From Haloterrigena turkmenica DSM 5511 (GTDB lineage Archaea > Halobacteriota > Halobacteria > Halobacteriales > Natrialbaceae): a stretch of DNA of 64,000 bases. The translations under genes and the position numbers were made by a program. Location: contig NC_013745.1 of the NCBI RefSeq assembly GCF_000025325.1, forward strand, positions 349,649 to 413,648, written 5' to 3'. A model generated the notes under the pieces. It did no database searches, had not been told where the DNA came from, and saw nothing but the letters and a program-made list of their open reading frames with translations. How positions within the stretch are numbered: position 1 is the first letter of the stretch; the number at the start of each line of letters is the position of its first letter. Shown piece after piece: positions 16,435 through 24,373 of the stretch.

Positions 16435-18093
16435 ATGAAATCAGAAGATAGCATCCCGCACGGGAAGTCGAGCGTATCGAGGTTCGTCGACGAGATCGAT
16501 GCGACAGTTTTTGTCACAGGGTTTGTCCTCTCTCTCATAGCTATAGTAATTTTTCTTATATATCCCCAATCGTCGGTAGGAACGATTCTCGCTATTACGG
16601 ATCATATTAGACATAACTACACATGGATCTACGTCGTCACCATGTTTCTCATGCTACTGTTTGTCCTCTTCCTGTTGTTCGGGAAATGGAGAGACATTAC
16701 GCTGGGAAAGCCGGCAGAGGACCCGGAGTTCACACTCTTTGAATTCTTCGCGATGATGTTCTCGGCGGGCATCGCGGCGGGCATCGTGTTCTGGGGCCCG
16801 GCGGAGGCGCTGTTCCACTACGACACCGTCCCGCCGCTAATCGATGCGGAGTCGCAGATGCCTGCAGCAGCGACAGGTGCGGTCCAATACACGCTCTTTC
16901 ATTGGGGAATTTACTATCTAATACCCTACGCTATAATCGGGATCCCGATCGCGTTCCTCTCGTACAGGCACGAGGCACCGTTGCGGATCTCGACGCTTCT
17001 CATGCCTTTCGTCGGCATTGACGGGCTCGACAACGTCTGGGGAAAACTACTGGATATCCTCGCAGTACTCGTCACTATCGGTGGTATCACCACGACGCTG
17101 GGGTTCATCGGGAGCCAGCTCCTGAGCGGCGTTCAATACACCACCGGAATAACATTTGGAAATACAGAAACGATCCTACTCATCTCCGGGTTAACGGTCG
17201 TTTTTACGCTCTCGGCAGTCCTGGGCGTCGAACGGGGGATCCGACGATTATCGCTGTTTAATATTGTCCTATTTTCTCTTCTGGGGGTGCTCGCGTTTCT
17301 CGTAGGGCCGACTAACTTTATAATAAATTTGGGAGTACAAGCGACGGGAGGGTATTTCAATGACTTCTTCGAGATGAGTCTGTACACCGGAATGGGAGAG
17401 AACGACGGATGGATCGGCTCCTGGACCGTGTTCTACTGGGCGTGGGTGTTCTCCTGGGCGCCGTTCGGCGGCCTGTTCGTCGCACGCATCTCTCGCGGAC
17501 GAACCGTACGCGAAGTGGCTGCCGCAACCATCTTCGGGGCAACGGCAGGGACGCTCCCCTGGTTCTATACGATGGGTGGTACAGCTATCTGGCTCCAACG
17601 CTCTGGCCGCGTCAACCTGCTTGAAGAGATTTCAGCACACGGCGTCGCCATCTCCGGGCTTCCGTTATTTAATGCACTGCCCCTGGCACCGCTACTGGTA
17701 GGTCTGTTCCCGATTCTTATCACCACGTTCTTTCTCACGTCCGCAGATTCCTCGACACTTGCACTCGGGATGTTAACGACCGGTGGGAAAGAATCGCCGT
17801 CTAGCCTCAACCGCATCATCTGGGGAACACTGATGGGCATTCTTGCGTCGCTACTCATCGTTGGAGGGGGAGTCTCGGCACTGCAATCGTTAGCGATTCT
17901 TTCGGGACTTCCGTTCGTCGCGATCGCGATGCTCGCTATCGTCGCCACAAGCGTCGAGTTTCGGAAAGTCGCGCCGATATTCGAAAGTTCTGCGAAGGAG
18001 AAAAGGTCGTCCAGGCCGGAATTCCACGAGGAGTCACCGGAATCCCACGTGGGCTCACCGGAATCCCACGAGGACTCACAGCGCAAAGACTGA
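16435..18093 (+). CDS. BCCT family transporter, copy 3
   Basis: A 552-residue BCCT transporter with the same core motifs as copy 2 (SAGIAAGIVFWGPAEALFHYD; GSWTVFYWAWVFSWAPFGG; ADSSTLALGMLTTGGKES) and about 12 membrane segments. The gene as a whole looks AT-richer than its neighbours (for example ATAGTAATTTTTCTTATATATCC near 16540), yet the two motif regions at 16744-16832 and 17421-17504 are GC-rich and match copy 2 almost base for base. The C-terminal tail contains a short tandem repeat (PESHVGSPESHEDS) encoded by 21-base units at about 18020-18080. Expected role: uptake of a trimethylammonium solute. Confidence 0.88.
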   Translation: MKSEDSIPHGKSSVSRFVDEIDATVFVTGFVLSLIAIVIFLIYPQSSVGTILAITDHIRHNYTWIYVVTMFLMLLFVLFLLFGKWRDITLGKPAEDPEFTLFEFFAMMFSAGIAAGIVFWGPAEALFHYDTVPPLIDAESQMPAAATGAVQYTLFHWGIYYLIPYAIIGIPIAFLSYRHEAPLRISTLLMPFVGIDGLDNVWGKLLDILAVLVTIGGITTTLGFIGSQLLSGVQYTTGITFGNTETILLISGLTVVFTLSAVLGVERGIRRLSLFNIVLFSLLGVLAFLVGPTNFIINLGVQATGGYFNDFFEMSLYTGMGENDGWIGSWTVFYWAWVFSWAPFGGLFVARISRGRTVREVAAATIFGATAGTLPWFYTMGGTAIWLQRSGRVNLLEEISAHGVAISGLPLFNALPLAPLLVGLFPILITTFFLTSADSSTLALGMLTTGGKESPSSLNRIIWGTLMGILASLLIVGGGVSALQSLAILSGLPFVAIAMLAIVATSVEFRKVAPIFESSAKEKRSSRPEFHEESPESHVGSPESHEDSQRKD

Positions 18094-18184
18094 CACTCCG
18101 CTAGGCTAAGACGATCCGTGTTTGAGGAGCCGCTGGAGAAAACCAGGGGCCCTCACGGTTTTGCAAGGTCGAAGTCTCGGTATT

Positions 18185-18512
18185 ATCTACTTCTAGACTC
18201 CTTAGCTGGTGTCTTTCCGTCGAGCGTTTCATGTGGTAGTAATAAACAAACTGTTCAAGCCACTCGAGGACACTCGTCTGATTTTCCACCCACGAGTTGT
18301 AGAGACGGTCGACGCGCATTTTGAGGGTGTGAAGCCACTTTTCGGTGTGGTTTTGTTCCGTATAGTTGACCAGACAGTCCGATCCCTACTCGAGCGAGGG
18401 CAGTCCGAAAGCCGAATTGATCGACCAGAAGCATAGTGTCTGAGATATCGTGTTTCTTGCGGAGTCTGTGTAGGAACACAACCGCCGGATCAATACCGCG
18501 CGCCAACCAAAC
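18185..18512 (-). pseudogene. IS6-type transposase, C-terminal fragment
   Basis: Minus-strand pieces match the C-terminal DDE half of haloarchaeal IS6-family transposases: RGIDPAVVFLHRLRKKHDISDTMLLVDQFGFRTALAR (second catalytic Asp in LVDQFG), then in another frame MRVDRLYNSWVENQTSVLEWLEQFVYYYH, which carries the region of the third acidic residue. The N-terminal half is absent and frames are broken. It stands head to head with the copy at 18520-19182. Confidence 0.7.
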
Positions 18513-18519
18513 CACGCGG

Positions 18520-19182
18520 TCTCTATGAGGTGGATTTAGGAGAATCGTGGGAGAACGAGTGGACGGCGGTTGCGTCAGGGTGTTCGCCGTCCGCCTCCAT
18601 CAGACCGGTTGTTGGCTCCGAGAGACAACAACGATTCTCGCTGAATTAGGCGTTGAACGCTCTCACGGAGCGGTTTGGAACGGGATTCATCGGCTGGCCG
18701 ACAACGTACGCGACCCGCGGATGGCTTCGCTGTCGCGGGTCGCTGTTGACGAGACCGCTGTCAAGATCAATGGCAAGTAGTCTTGTCTATACAATACAAT
18801 ATACGCCGAAACAATGTTGATTCTCGACGTTGCATTATTTAGTCGATATGGCACCGATTTAGTAGCTTCGTTTCTGTATAATACCCACGATAAACACGAT
18901 CTCTCGGGGATAGAGCTTCTCGTTGATCAGTTCAGTTATCGGATTGCCCCTCTCTCGAGTAGGACTGAGCGGTCGGGTCAACTATACCGAGCGGACCTGC
19001 TCGAAAAGTGGTTTTATACCCTCAAAACGCGGATCGGCCGTTTCCATAACTCGTGAGTGAACAGTCAGTCGAGCGTCCACGGTTGTATTGAAAGTTTTGT
19101 ACACTACTACGACCGTCAAAGACCATACCAAGCTCTCGGCGGAAAGACGGCGATTGAGGAGATACAGAACTAGACAGTGCCG
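18520..19182 (+). pseudogene. IS6-type transposase, degenerate near full length
   Basis: Pieces in order: DLGESWENEWTAVA, then after a one-base frame change VRVFAVRLHQTGCWLRETTTILAELGVERSHGAVWNGIHRLADNV (helix-turn-helix), SRVAVDETAVKING (first catalytic Asp in VDET), a stop, then LILDVALFSRYGTDLVASFLYNTHDKHDLSGIELLVDQFSYR, LEKWFYTLKTRIGRFHNS and a final broken segment. AACTAGACAGTGCCG at 19168-19182 matches the right terminal repeat of the copy ending at 32311. Several stops and frameshifts make it inactive. Confidence 0.75.
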
Positions 19183-19324
19183 CTTGGAGCAGCCCGCTCG
19201 AACCTATGACTTTCTCCGCTCACTGAATTCGACTCAGGCACCGATCCACGGTCTCATCGGTTGTATAATGCATTCCGCTAGACTATCGAAACGTGAGTGA
19301 GGAAGACACTGTTGAAGGGGCTGG

Positions 19325-19999
19325 TTATCCTGTCGCAATCGACTGGTCCTGAAGACCTTCTCCGCCGATTTGGCGTGCGATAAATGCAAACGTGCTATCG
19401 AGCGTGATCGCAAGAAGTGCCCCTGGAATCGCTCCTGCAAGGATTTGCGGCGTGTTGAACAGGTTGATACCGCTGATGACCCACACGCCAAGTCCGCCGC
19501 CACCGATGAAAAACGCCAGATACGCGGTCCCGACGTTAATAACGATACTCGTTCTGATTCCCGCGAAGATCACCGAGAGTGCCATTGGCAACTGGATCTT
19601 GCGTAATATCTCACCTTTCGTCATACCCATTCCCTTTGCCGCTTCGATCGTACTCTCGTCGACCTGATCGAGTCCTGTTATCGTGTTAGTGAGGATCGGT
19701 AATAACGCGTATACGAACAATGCGATAACTGCGGAACTGAACCCCAGTCCGAAGATCGGAAACGCTAACGCGATAACGGCCAGCGTCGGAATCGTCTGTG
19801 CGACATTACCCATTGAGAGAATTGCCCCTTGCAACCGTTTGTATCGAACTGCGATGATTCCAAGGGGCACTGCAACGGCAATCGCCGCTAACTCGGAGAC
19901 CAAAACTAATATGATATGCTGACGGAGGAGCGTCAAGAACTGGTCGAAGTTCTCTATCAAGTATTGACCGCCTTCGACTAGTGTGGACAGTTCCGACAT
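19325..19999 (-). CDS. ABC transporter permease, osmoprotectant type
   Basis: About 224 residues with five to six membrane segments and the MetI-like permease coupling loop: DQVDESTIEAAKGMGMTKGEILRKIQLP, an EAA motif that docks on the ATPase. It resembles OpuBB/ProW-type permeases for glycine betaine, choline or related quaternary amines. The ATG at 19997-19999, one base after the ATPase stop and preceded by GGTGA, is preferred over longer in-frame starts, which overlap the ATPase gene. Fourth and last gene of the operon SBP-permease-ATPase-permease. A second permease gene at 20984 suggests a heterodimeric channel. Confidence 0.85.
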   Translation of the reverse strand: MSELSTLVEGGQYLIENFDQFLTLLRQHIILVLVSELAAIAVAVPLGIIAVRYKRLQGAILSMGNVAQTIPTLAVIALAFPIFGLGFSSAVIALFVYALLPILTNTITGLDQVDESTIEAAKGMGMTKGEILRKIQLPMALSVIFAGIRTSIVINVGTAYLAFFIGGGGLGVWVISGINLFNTPQILAGAIPGALLAITLDSTFAFIARQIGGEGLQDQSIATG

Positions 20000-20000
20000 C

Positions 20001-20987
20001 TCAGTCACCATTGTAGAGATCGAAGACATCGTCTTGGTCGACGATCCCGATGATTCCTCCGTCTCTAACGACTGGAAGTGATTGAACATCCGACTCGACG
20101 AACATCGATAATGCGGACTTCAGCGAGTCATCGGGATCAAGTTGATGCATTATCTCGCCGCCACTCGTCATTACGGTCTGTTCGACGTGGTTAGCCGCCG
20201 TGTCATTGGTGTCGGGCGATTGCATGATCTCTTCAACGTTTATCAGACTTAGCTTTTTGAGCGTGACGTCGTCGCCGACGAAGTCGCGTACGAACTCGCT
20301 GTTCGGATCCTCGAGGATGTTCCGCGGTGTATCGTACTGGACCAGTTCGCCGACGTCGAAGATTGCAATCTTATCCCCCATTTTCAGCGCCTCGTCGATA
20401 CTATGAGTGACGAAGAGGATCGTCGTATTGATCTCTGCCTGAATTTCGAGGAACTCGTCCTGCAGGTCCGCGCGCGTTATCGGGTCCAACGCTCCGAACG
20501 GTTCGTCCATGAGCAGGACGTCCGGATCTGCAGCGAGTGCGCGTGCCACCCCGACGCGCTGTCGCTGGCCGCCGGAGAGTTCACGCGGGTACTGGTCCCG
20601 ATACTTCGTCGGCGGGAGTGCCATCAATTCGAGTAGCTCGTCAACTCGGTCGTCGATCCGATCAGCGTCCCATCCTTTGAGTTTCGGGACGGTGGCGACG
20701 TTCTCTCCGACGGTCATGTGATTGAACAGGCCGATCTCCTGAATGACGTACCCGATGTCACGGCGGAGTTCGGTAACATCGATCGCTTGGGTGTCGGTCC
20801 CGTCGTAGTAGACGGTTCCTTCCGTCGGATCCTCGAGACGGTTGACCAGTTTCATCGTCGTGGTCTTCCCACAGCCCGACGGTCCGACGAGAACCGTCGT
20901 CGTTCCTTCGGCTACCTCGAAACTCACATTTTCGATCGCTACCGTCGAATCTGCGTAGGTCTTCTTGACGTTATCGAACTCAATCAT
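20001..20987 (-). CDS. ABC transporter ATPase with CBS domains, osmoprotectant type
   Basis: A 328-residue ATPase. Walker A is GPSGCGKTT (about residue 34), the ABC signature LSGGQRQRVGVARALA (about 140), Walker B VLLMDEPFGALD, and the switch His is in FVTHSIDEAL. After residue 250 a CBS region follows (VMTSGGEIMHQLDPDDSLKSAL...SLPVVRDGGIIGIVDQDDVF), as in OpuA/ProV/OpuCA importers, where CBS domains sense ionic strength or nucleotides. It energises uptake by the two neighbouring permeases at the inner face of the membrane. The start overlaps the stop of the upstream permease (4 bases). Strong family match; the exact solute is not shown by the sequence. Confidence 0.9.
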   Translation of the reverse strand: MIEFDNVKKTYADSTVAIENVSFEVAEGTTTVLVGPSGCGKTTTMKLVNRLEDPTEGTVYYDGTDTQAIDVTELRRDIGYVIQEIGLFNHMTVGENVATVPKLKGWDADRIDDRVDELLELMALPPTKYRDQYPRELSGGQRQRVGVARALAADPDVLLMDEPFGALDPITRADLQDEFLEIQAEINTTILFVTHSIDEALKMGDKIAIFDVGELVQYDTPRNILEDPNSEFVRDFVGDDVTLKKLSLINVEEIMQSPDTNDTAANHVEQTVMTSGGEIMHQLDPDDSLKSALSMFVESDVQSLPVVRDGGIIGIVDQDDVFDLYNGD

Positions 20988-21670
20988 GGTACCACCGTTG
21001 TAATTGCTTTCGTCCCCCTCGTGAGGGAGATATCTTCTCCGTTTCGAAGTTGCAAGAGCTGTTCAACCGTTTTGAGGCCGTAATCGAAGACCAGCGCCAA
21101 CAGCGAGACGATGATCGTTGCGACGACGACCATTTCGGTATTCGCCTGGTAGATCCCCGTGAAGATGTAGTCACCGAGCCCACCGGCACCGACGTACGCT
21201 CCCACTGTTGCCACACCGATCAGGATCACGGTCGCGTTCCGCACACCCGCGGTAATCACCGGCAGTGCGACCGGGATCTGTATTTGGCGGAGTCGCTGCC
21301 ACCGGGTCATTCCGACCCCTTCGCCGGCTTCGATCATGTTTTCATTGACACCGGTTAGTCCGATGTACGTATTCCTGATGATTGGCAGTTGTGCGTACAG
21401 TACCAGGGCAACGATGACTGGCGGATTACCTATCCCGAGGAACGGGATGAGCAGCCCGAACAGTGCGAGACTGGGGATCGTCATCGCGATGCCAGCGCCC
21501 CACAGAACGCCGAGCGCTGCAGGCTGGTAATACGCGATGAATATCCCGAGGAAGATTCCGAGCGGGAGCGCGATTACCAGCGTCTGGACGACGAGCTCAA
21601 CGTGTTCGATAAGAAGCTGGAAGAGGTCCTTCCAGTTATTGAGTGTGAACTCAATGTATGACTCTATCAT
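20984..21670 (-). CDS. ABC transporter permease, osmoprotectant type
   Basis: A 228-residue permease with five to six hydrophobic segments and the EAA loop GVNENMIEAGEGVGMTRWQRLRQIQIP. It resembles OpuBD/ProW-family permeases and pairs with the permease at 19325. It follows the binding-protein gene after only a few bases, and its stop overlaps the ATPase start (ATGA), so the four genes form one operon. No fused binding domain is present, unlike some OpuA/OpuF systems; recognition comes from the separate lipoprotein. Confidence 0.87.
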   Translation of the reverse strand: MIESYIEFTLNNWKDLFQLLIEHVELVVQTLVIALPLGIFLGIFIAYYQPAALGVLWGAGIAMTIPSLALFGLLIPFLGIGNPPVIVALVLYAQLPIIRNTYIGLTGVNENMIEAGEGVGMTRWQRLRQIQIPVALPVITAGVRNATVILIGVATVGAYVGAGGLGDYIFTGIYQANTEMVVVATIIVSLLALVFDYGLKTVEQLLQLRNGEDISLTRGTKAITTVVP

Positions 21671-21673
21671 GTT

Positions 21674-22618
21674 TCAAATTAGGCCGTTCTCTTTCAGGTG
21701 ATCTCTGGCCACGTCCTGTGGATCCTCTCCTTCCAGGTCGATCCGACTGTTCAGCTTCCGAACCTCTTCTTCGGATGTTAGCGACTGTGAGGCTTTGTTG
21801 AGGGGATCCTCGATATCATATTCTTCAACTGTTTCTTTCTTTACCAATGGGGCCGGATTATACGGCAAGAAGAATTCCTCGTCATCTTCTAGAATTGTAA
21901 GATCGAACTGCTGAATGTTTGGATTCGTGCTGAACACCATTCCGAGATCCGCCTCGTTTTCGCCGAGAATCTCGTACGTAAGATCGGCTTGGACGCTCTG
22001 GATGTCGAGTTCCTTCGCGGATTCTTCAATACCATAATGTTCAACCAATCCAGGCCAGCCGTCGGACCGTTCTTGGAATTCCGGTCCAAGAACGATCGAA
22101 ACATCGGTATTTCCGTTTTCGATGTAGTCAACAAACCCGCTCAGTGTCTCTATACCCGTTTCGTCGGCCCACTCCGGGCTAGCACCGATTGCGTACGTGT
22201 TGTTGAATGCGGCGGGCTCGAGGTAGGCCAGCCCGTGTTCTTCTTCCATATCATCTTTCACTTGCTCATAGAGTTCGTCCGGATCGGAAATTAGCTCCTC
22301 GCGCTGCGGTGGAAGCTCTGACCACGCGCCGCCAGTATAGATGTGATAGAGGTCGATTCCTCCGTTTTTCACGGCCTCGAAACATTGTCTCGAACCTCCT
22401 AGACTGGTCTCGTCTCCGACGCTGGTGTCCGTGTTTTCCTTGAGCATTTCGTATCCCAGATATCCCATGAGCCGAGCCTCGCTCCACTTCATGGAAGCTA
22501 CGGCGATTTCATCATCAGTTCCGAGACATCCTGCTGTCGTTGTCAGACCTACCGTCGCTCCGATACTACATGCCCTGAGTATCGATCTACGATCTGTTCT
22601 CGTGTTATCGGATCGCAT
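21674..22618 (-). CDS. substrate-binding lipoprotein of quaternary-amine ABC importer
   Basis: About 314 residues. The N terminus has a Tat motif DRRSILR and a lipobox TTAGC, so it is exported folded and anchored by lipid outside the membrane. The mature part begins DEIAVASMKWSEARLMGYLGYEML and contains GGIDLYHIYTGGAW and DLGMVFSTNPNIQQFDL, typical of OpuAC/ProX-type betaine, choline or proline-betaine binders. Few aromatic residues are seen in the expected box, so the ligand may not be glycine betaine. The ATG at 22616-22618 is preferred over an upstream GTG because an ATATATATA element lies about 27-37 bases ahead. First gene of the operon, divergent from the IclR gene. Confidence 0.85.
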   Translation of the reverse strand: MRSDNTRTDRRSILRACSIGATVGLTTTAGCLGTDDEIAVASMKWSEARLMGYLGYEMLKENTDTSVGDETSLGGSRQCFEAVKNGGIDLYHIYTGGAWSELPPQREELISDPDELYEQVKDDMEEEHGLAYLEPAAFNNTYAIGASPEWADETGIETLSGFVDYIENGNTDVSIVLGPEFQERSDGWPGLVEHYGIEESAKELDIQSVQADLTYEILGENEADLGMVFSTNPNIQQFDLTILEDDEEFFLPYNPAPLVKKETVEEYDIEDPLNKASQSLTSEEEVRKLNSRIDLEGEDPQDVARDHLKENGLI

Positions 22619-22717
22619 GGCATTCTCTTCCACATCGTTGTGATATATATATCTTCCCCCGTTATGGCGGGTTTCGTTCCAGATGAGGATCCCTCACGGA
22701 TTGTATTACTTCCACGC

Positions 22718-22733
22718 ATTCCATAATATAGAA
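22718..22733. promoter_or_regulatory. predicted IclR operator, copy 1
   Basis: ATTCCATAATATAGAA lies between the binding-protein gene and the divergent iclR gene, just ahead of the likely iclR TATA. The identical 16 bases recur at 24246-24261 before the amidohydrolase operon, and a close variant lies at 24025-24040. The half-palindromic TTCCATA/TATAGAA form suits a dimeric regulator. Confidence 0.5.
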
Positions 22734-22765
22734 AATCTTATGGCGATTGGTCGGGACGGTGGGAT

Positions 22766-23536
22766 ATGCACGAGGCGTCTAACCCGGTTAAATCGCTTAA
22801 AACGATGGAGCGTGTAATCGAGGCACTCGCATCATTAGAAGGAGCCAGCGTCTCGGAGATTGCCAAGGAGATCGATCGACCACCGAGCATCGTGCACAAT
22901 CATCTGGACACTCTCCGCGAGCTAGAGTACGTCGTCGCTCGTGACGGCGAGTACTATCTGGGACTCAAGTTTCTCCACCGGGGTGAAAAGGCACGATACC
23001 GGTTACCGCTCTATGACGCTGCAAGGAAAGAGATTGCGAAACTCGCAGCTGAATCCGGGGAGCTGATTACGCTGTTAGTCGAGGAACACGGGAAGGGCGT
23101 CTACCTGGATATCAACTCGGGCAGCGAGGCCATCGACTACCCCGCCAAGCCGGGAGAGCGAACGCTCCTTCACTGTTCTGCGGTTGGCAAAGCCGTCCTC
23201 GCTCACATGTCGAAGTCGAAGGTCGAACGGATCGTCGACTATTACGGACTTCCGCCTCAATCCGAGAACACGATCACGAGTCGCGAACAGCTCTTCGAGG
23301 AACTATCGGAGATCCGATCAACGGGGATTTCGTACGACCGAGAGGAATTCCGTTCGGGATTGAAAAGCGTTGGTGCACCGATCACAGCGGCTAGTGATAC
23401 TGTTGTCGGATCGCTCAGCATCGCCGGCCCGACCCACCGAATGAACGACGATCGCGTTGAAGATGATCTCCGGCCACTTCTGATGCAGTCGATCAACGTA
23501 ATCGAACTGAACCTTAGTGAACCGACTATCCAGTAG
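22766..23536 (+). CDS. IclR family transcriptional regulator
   Basis: A 256-residue regulator. The N-terminal winged helix is KSLKTMERVIEALASLEGASVSEIAKEIDRPPSIVHNHLDTLRELEYV; the C-terminal GAF-like effector domain contains LLVEEHGKGVYLDINSGSEAI, LHCSAVGKAVLAHM and GLKSVGAPITAASDTVVGSLSIAGP, the ligand-pocket motifs of IclR proteins. It lies between the ABC importer and the amidohydrolase-Rieske-ALDH operon, and a repeated box occurs in both regulatory regions. It is therefore the probable switch for uptake and breakdown of one compound. The effector is unknown; a catabolic intermediate is usual. Its stop directly abuts the stop of the convergent gene at 23537. Confidence 0.88.
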   Translation: MHEASNPVKSLKTMERVIEALASLEGASVSEIAKEIDRPPSIVHNHLDTLRELEYVVARDGEYYLGLKFLHRGEKARYRLPLYDAARKEIAKLAAESGELITLLVEEHGKGVYLDINSGSEAIDYPAKPGERTLLHCSAVGKAVLAHMSKSKVERIVDYYGLPPQSENTITSREQLFEELSEIRSTGISYDREEFRSGLKSVGAPITAASDTVVGSLSIAGPTHRMNDDRVEDDLRPLLMQSINVIELNLSEPTIQ

Positions 23537-23848
23537 TCACTTGGCGACGTGGATTTCGATTATCTCGACGAATTCGTCGGTTCCCAGCGGATAGACGACG
23601 TTTCCTCTTTCGGTTTTTTGTCGTTGAAGCGTTCGAGCCTGTTCACCGTCGACTTCGATCGCCCAGACGCTCGGAAACGTCGGGTCCTCCGCAACGAACC
23701 GTATCGAACAGCCGAGATCCCGTTCTACTTTGTCGACGACGATATGAACGTAGGTTCCATCTTCGAACTGCGGTGGTTCGTATGACTGTAAATCCATTTC
23801 GTCTCGAAGTTTCGCGTTCCTCTCCCACCAGTCGGGTCGCTCGTTCAT
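23537..23848 (-). CDS. conserved small acidic protein
   Basis: A 103-residue protein starting MNERPDWWERNAKLRDEMDL and continuing YEPPQFEDGTYVHIVVDKVERDLGCSIRFVAEDP, with a C-terminal half predicted to be beta-strand rich. No membrane segment and a single Cys. It is convergent with the IclR gene with stops touching, so their transcripts overlap. The composition and the clear ATG support a real cytoplasmic protein; I recognise it only as haloarchaeal-looking and cannot give a function. Confidence 0.6.
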   Translation of the reverse strand: MNERPDWWERNAKLRDEMDLQSYEPPQFEDGTYVHIVVDKVERDLGCSIRFVAEDPTFPSVWAIEVDGEQARTLQRQKTERGNVVYPLGTDEFVEIIEIHVAK

Positions 23849-24373
23849 ACGCCTAGTTGTATATAACGATCAATATCGGTCTTTCGGTCGAACGCTCGAG
23901 AACGGGAATGCGGCTGAACGGCCGTTGACAGCACATTGCAGCCCCTAAACCGCTCCCCACCCACAATCAAATTCTATTATATATAGCCCTTCTATTATCG
24001 AACAATCGGTCTCCTTGTCCCTTGATTTCATATTATAGAATCGATCTTCGAGCGGCTCTCGGTAGCTTCATCGCGATATGAATCCGTTCGTTCCGTGTTC
24101 TCTTCTTCTGATTACGACGGCGGAAATCCACCTCGAAGGTGGAGTTACAAACATACCGTTGTAATACCTGAGTGCCCTTTATTACAATAGTATGGTTGTA
24201 AAGTCCGAGTTTATAAGATCTCCGTGAGTTCGAAATTAGACGTCGATTCCATAATATAGAATTTAAAGCCTCGGTGATACGTTTGAATGTAGCAACGGTA
24301 CGGGAACCGAATGGAGAGGTAAGAAAAACCCCTTCCAAAAAATTTAATACTCTCAGAAGTGACGCTCGGATTG
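23849..24373 (+). promoter_or_regulatory. AT-rich regulatory region with IclR-like boxes
   Basis: The space before the amidohydrolase gene is AT-rich and has no supported gene. It contains ATTTCATATTATAGAA (24025-24040) and ATTCCATAATATAGAA (24246-24261), the latter directly followed by a TATA-like TTTAAAG. A second TATA-like TTTAATA at about 24340 lies about 28 bases before the ATG at 24374. TTCTATTAT occurs near 23974 and 23993, resembling the reverse complement of the box. Two start points and several operator copies are possible. Confidence 0.5.
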
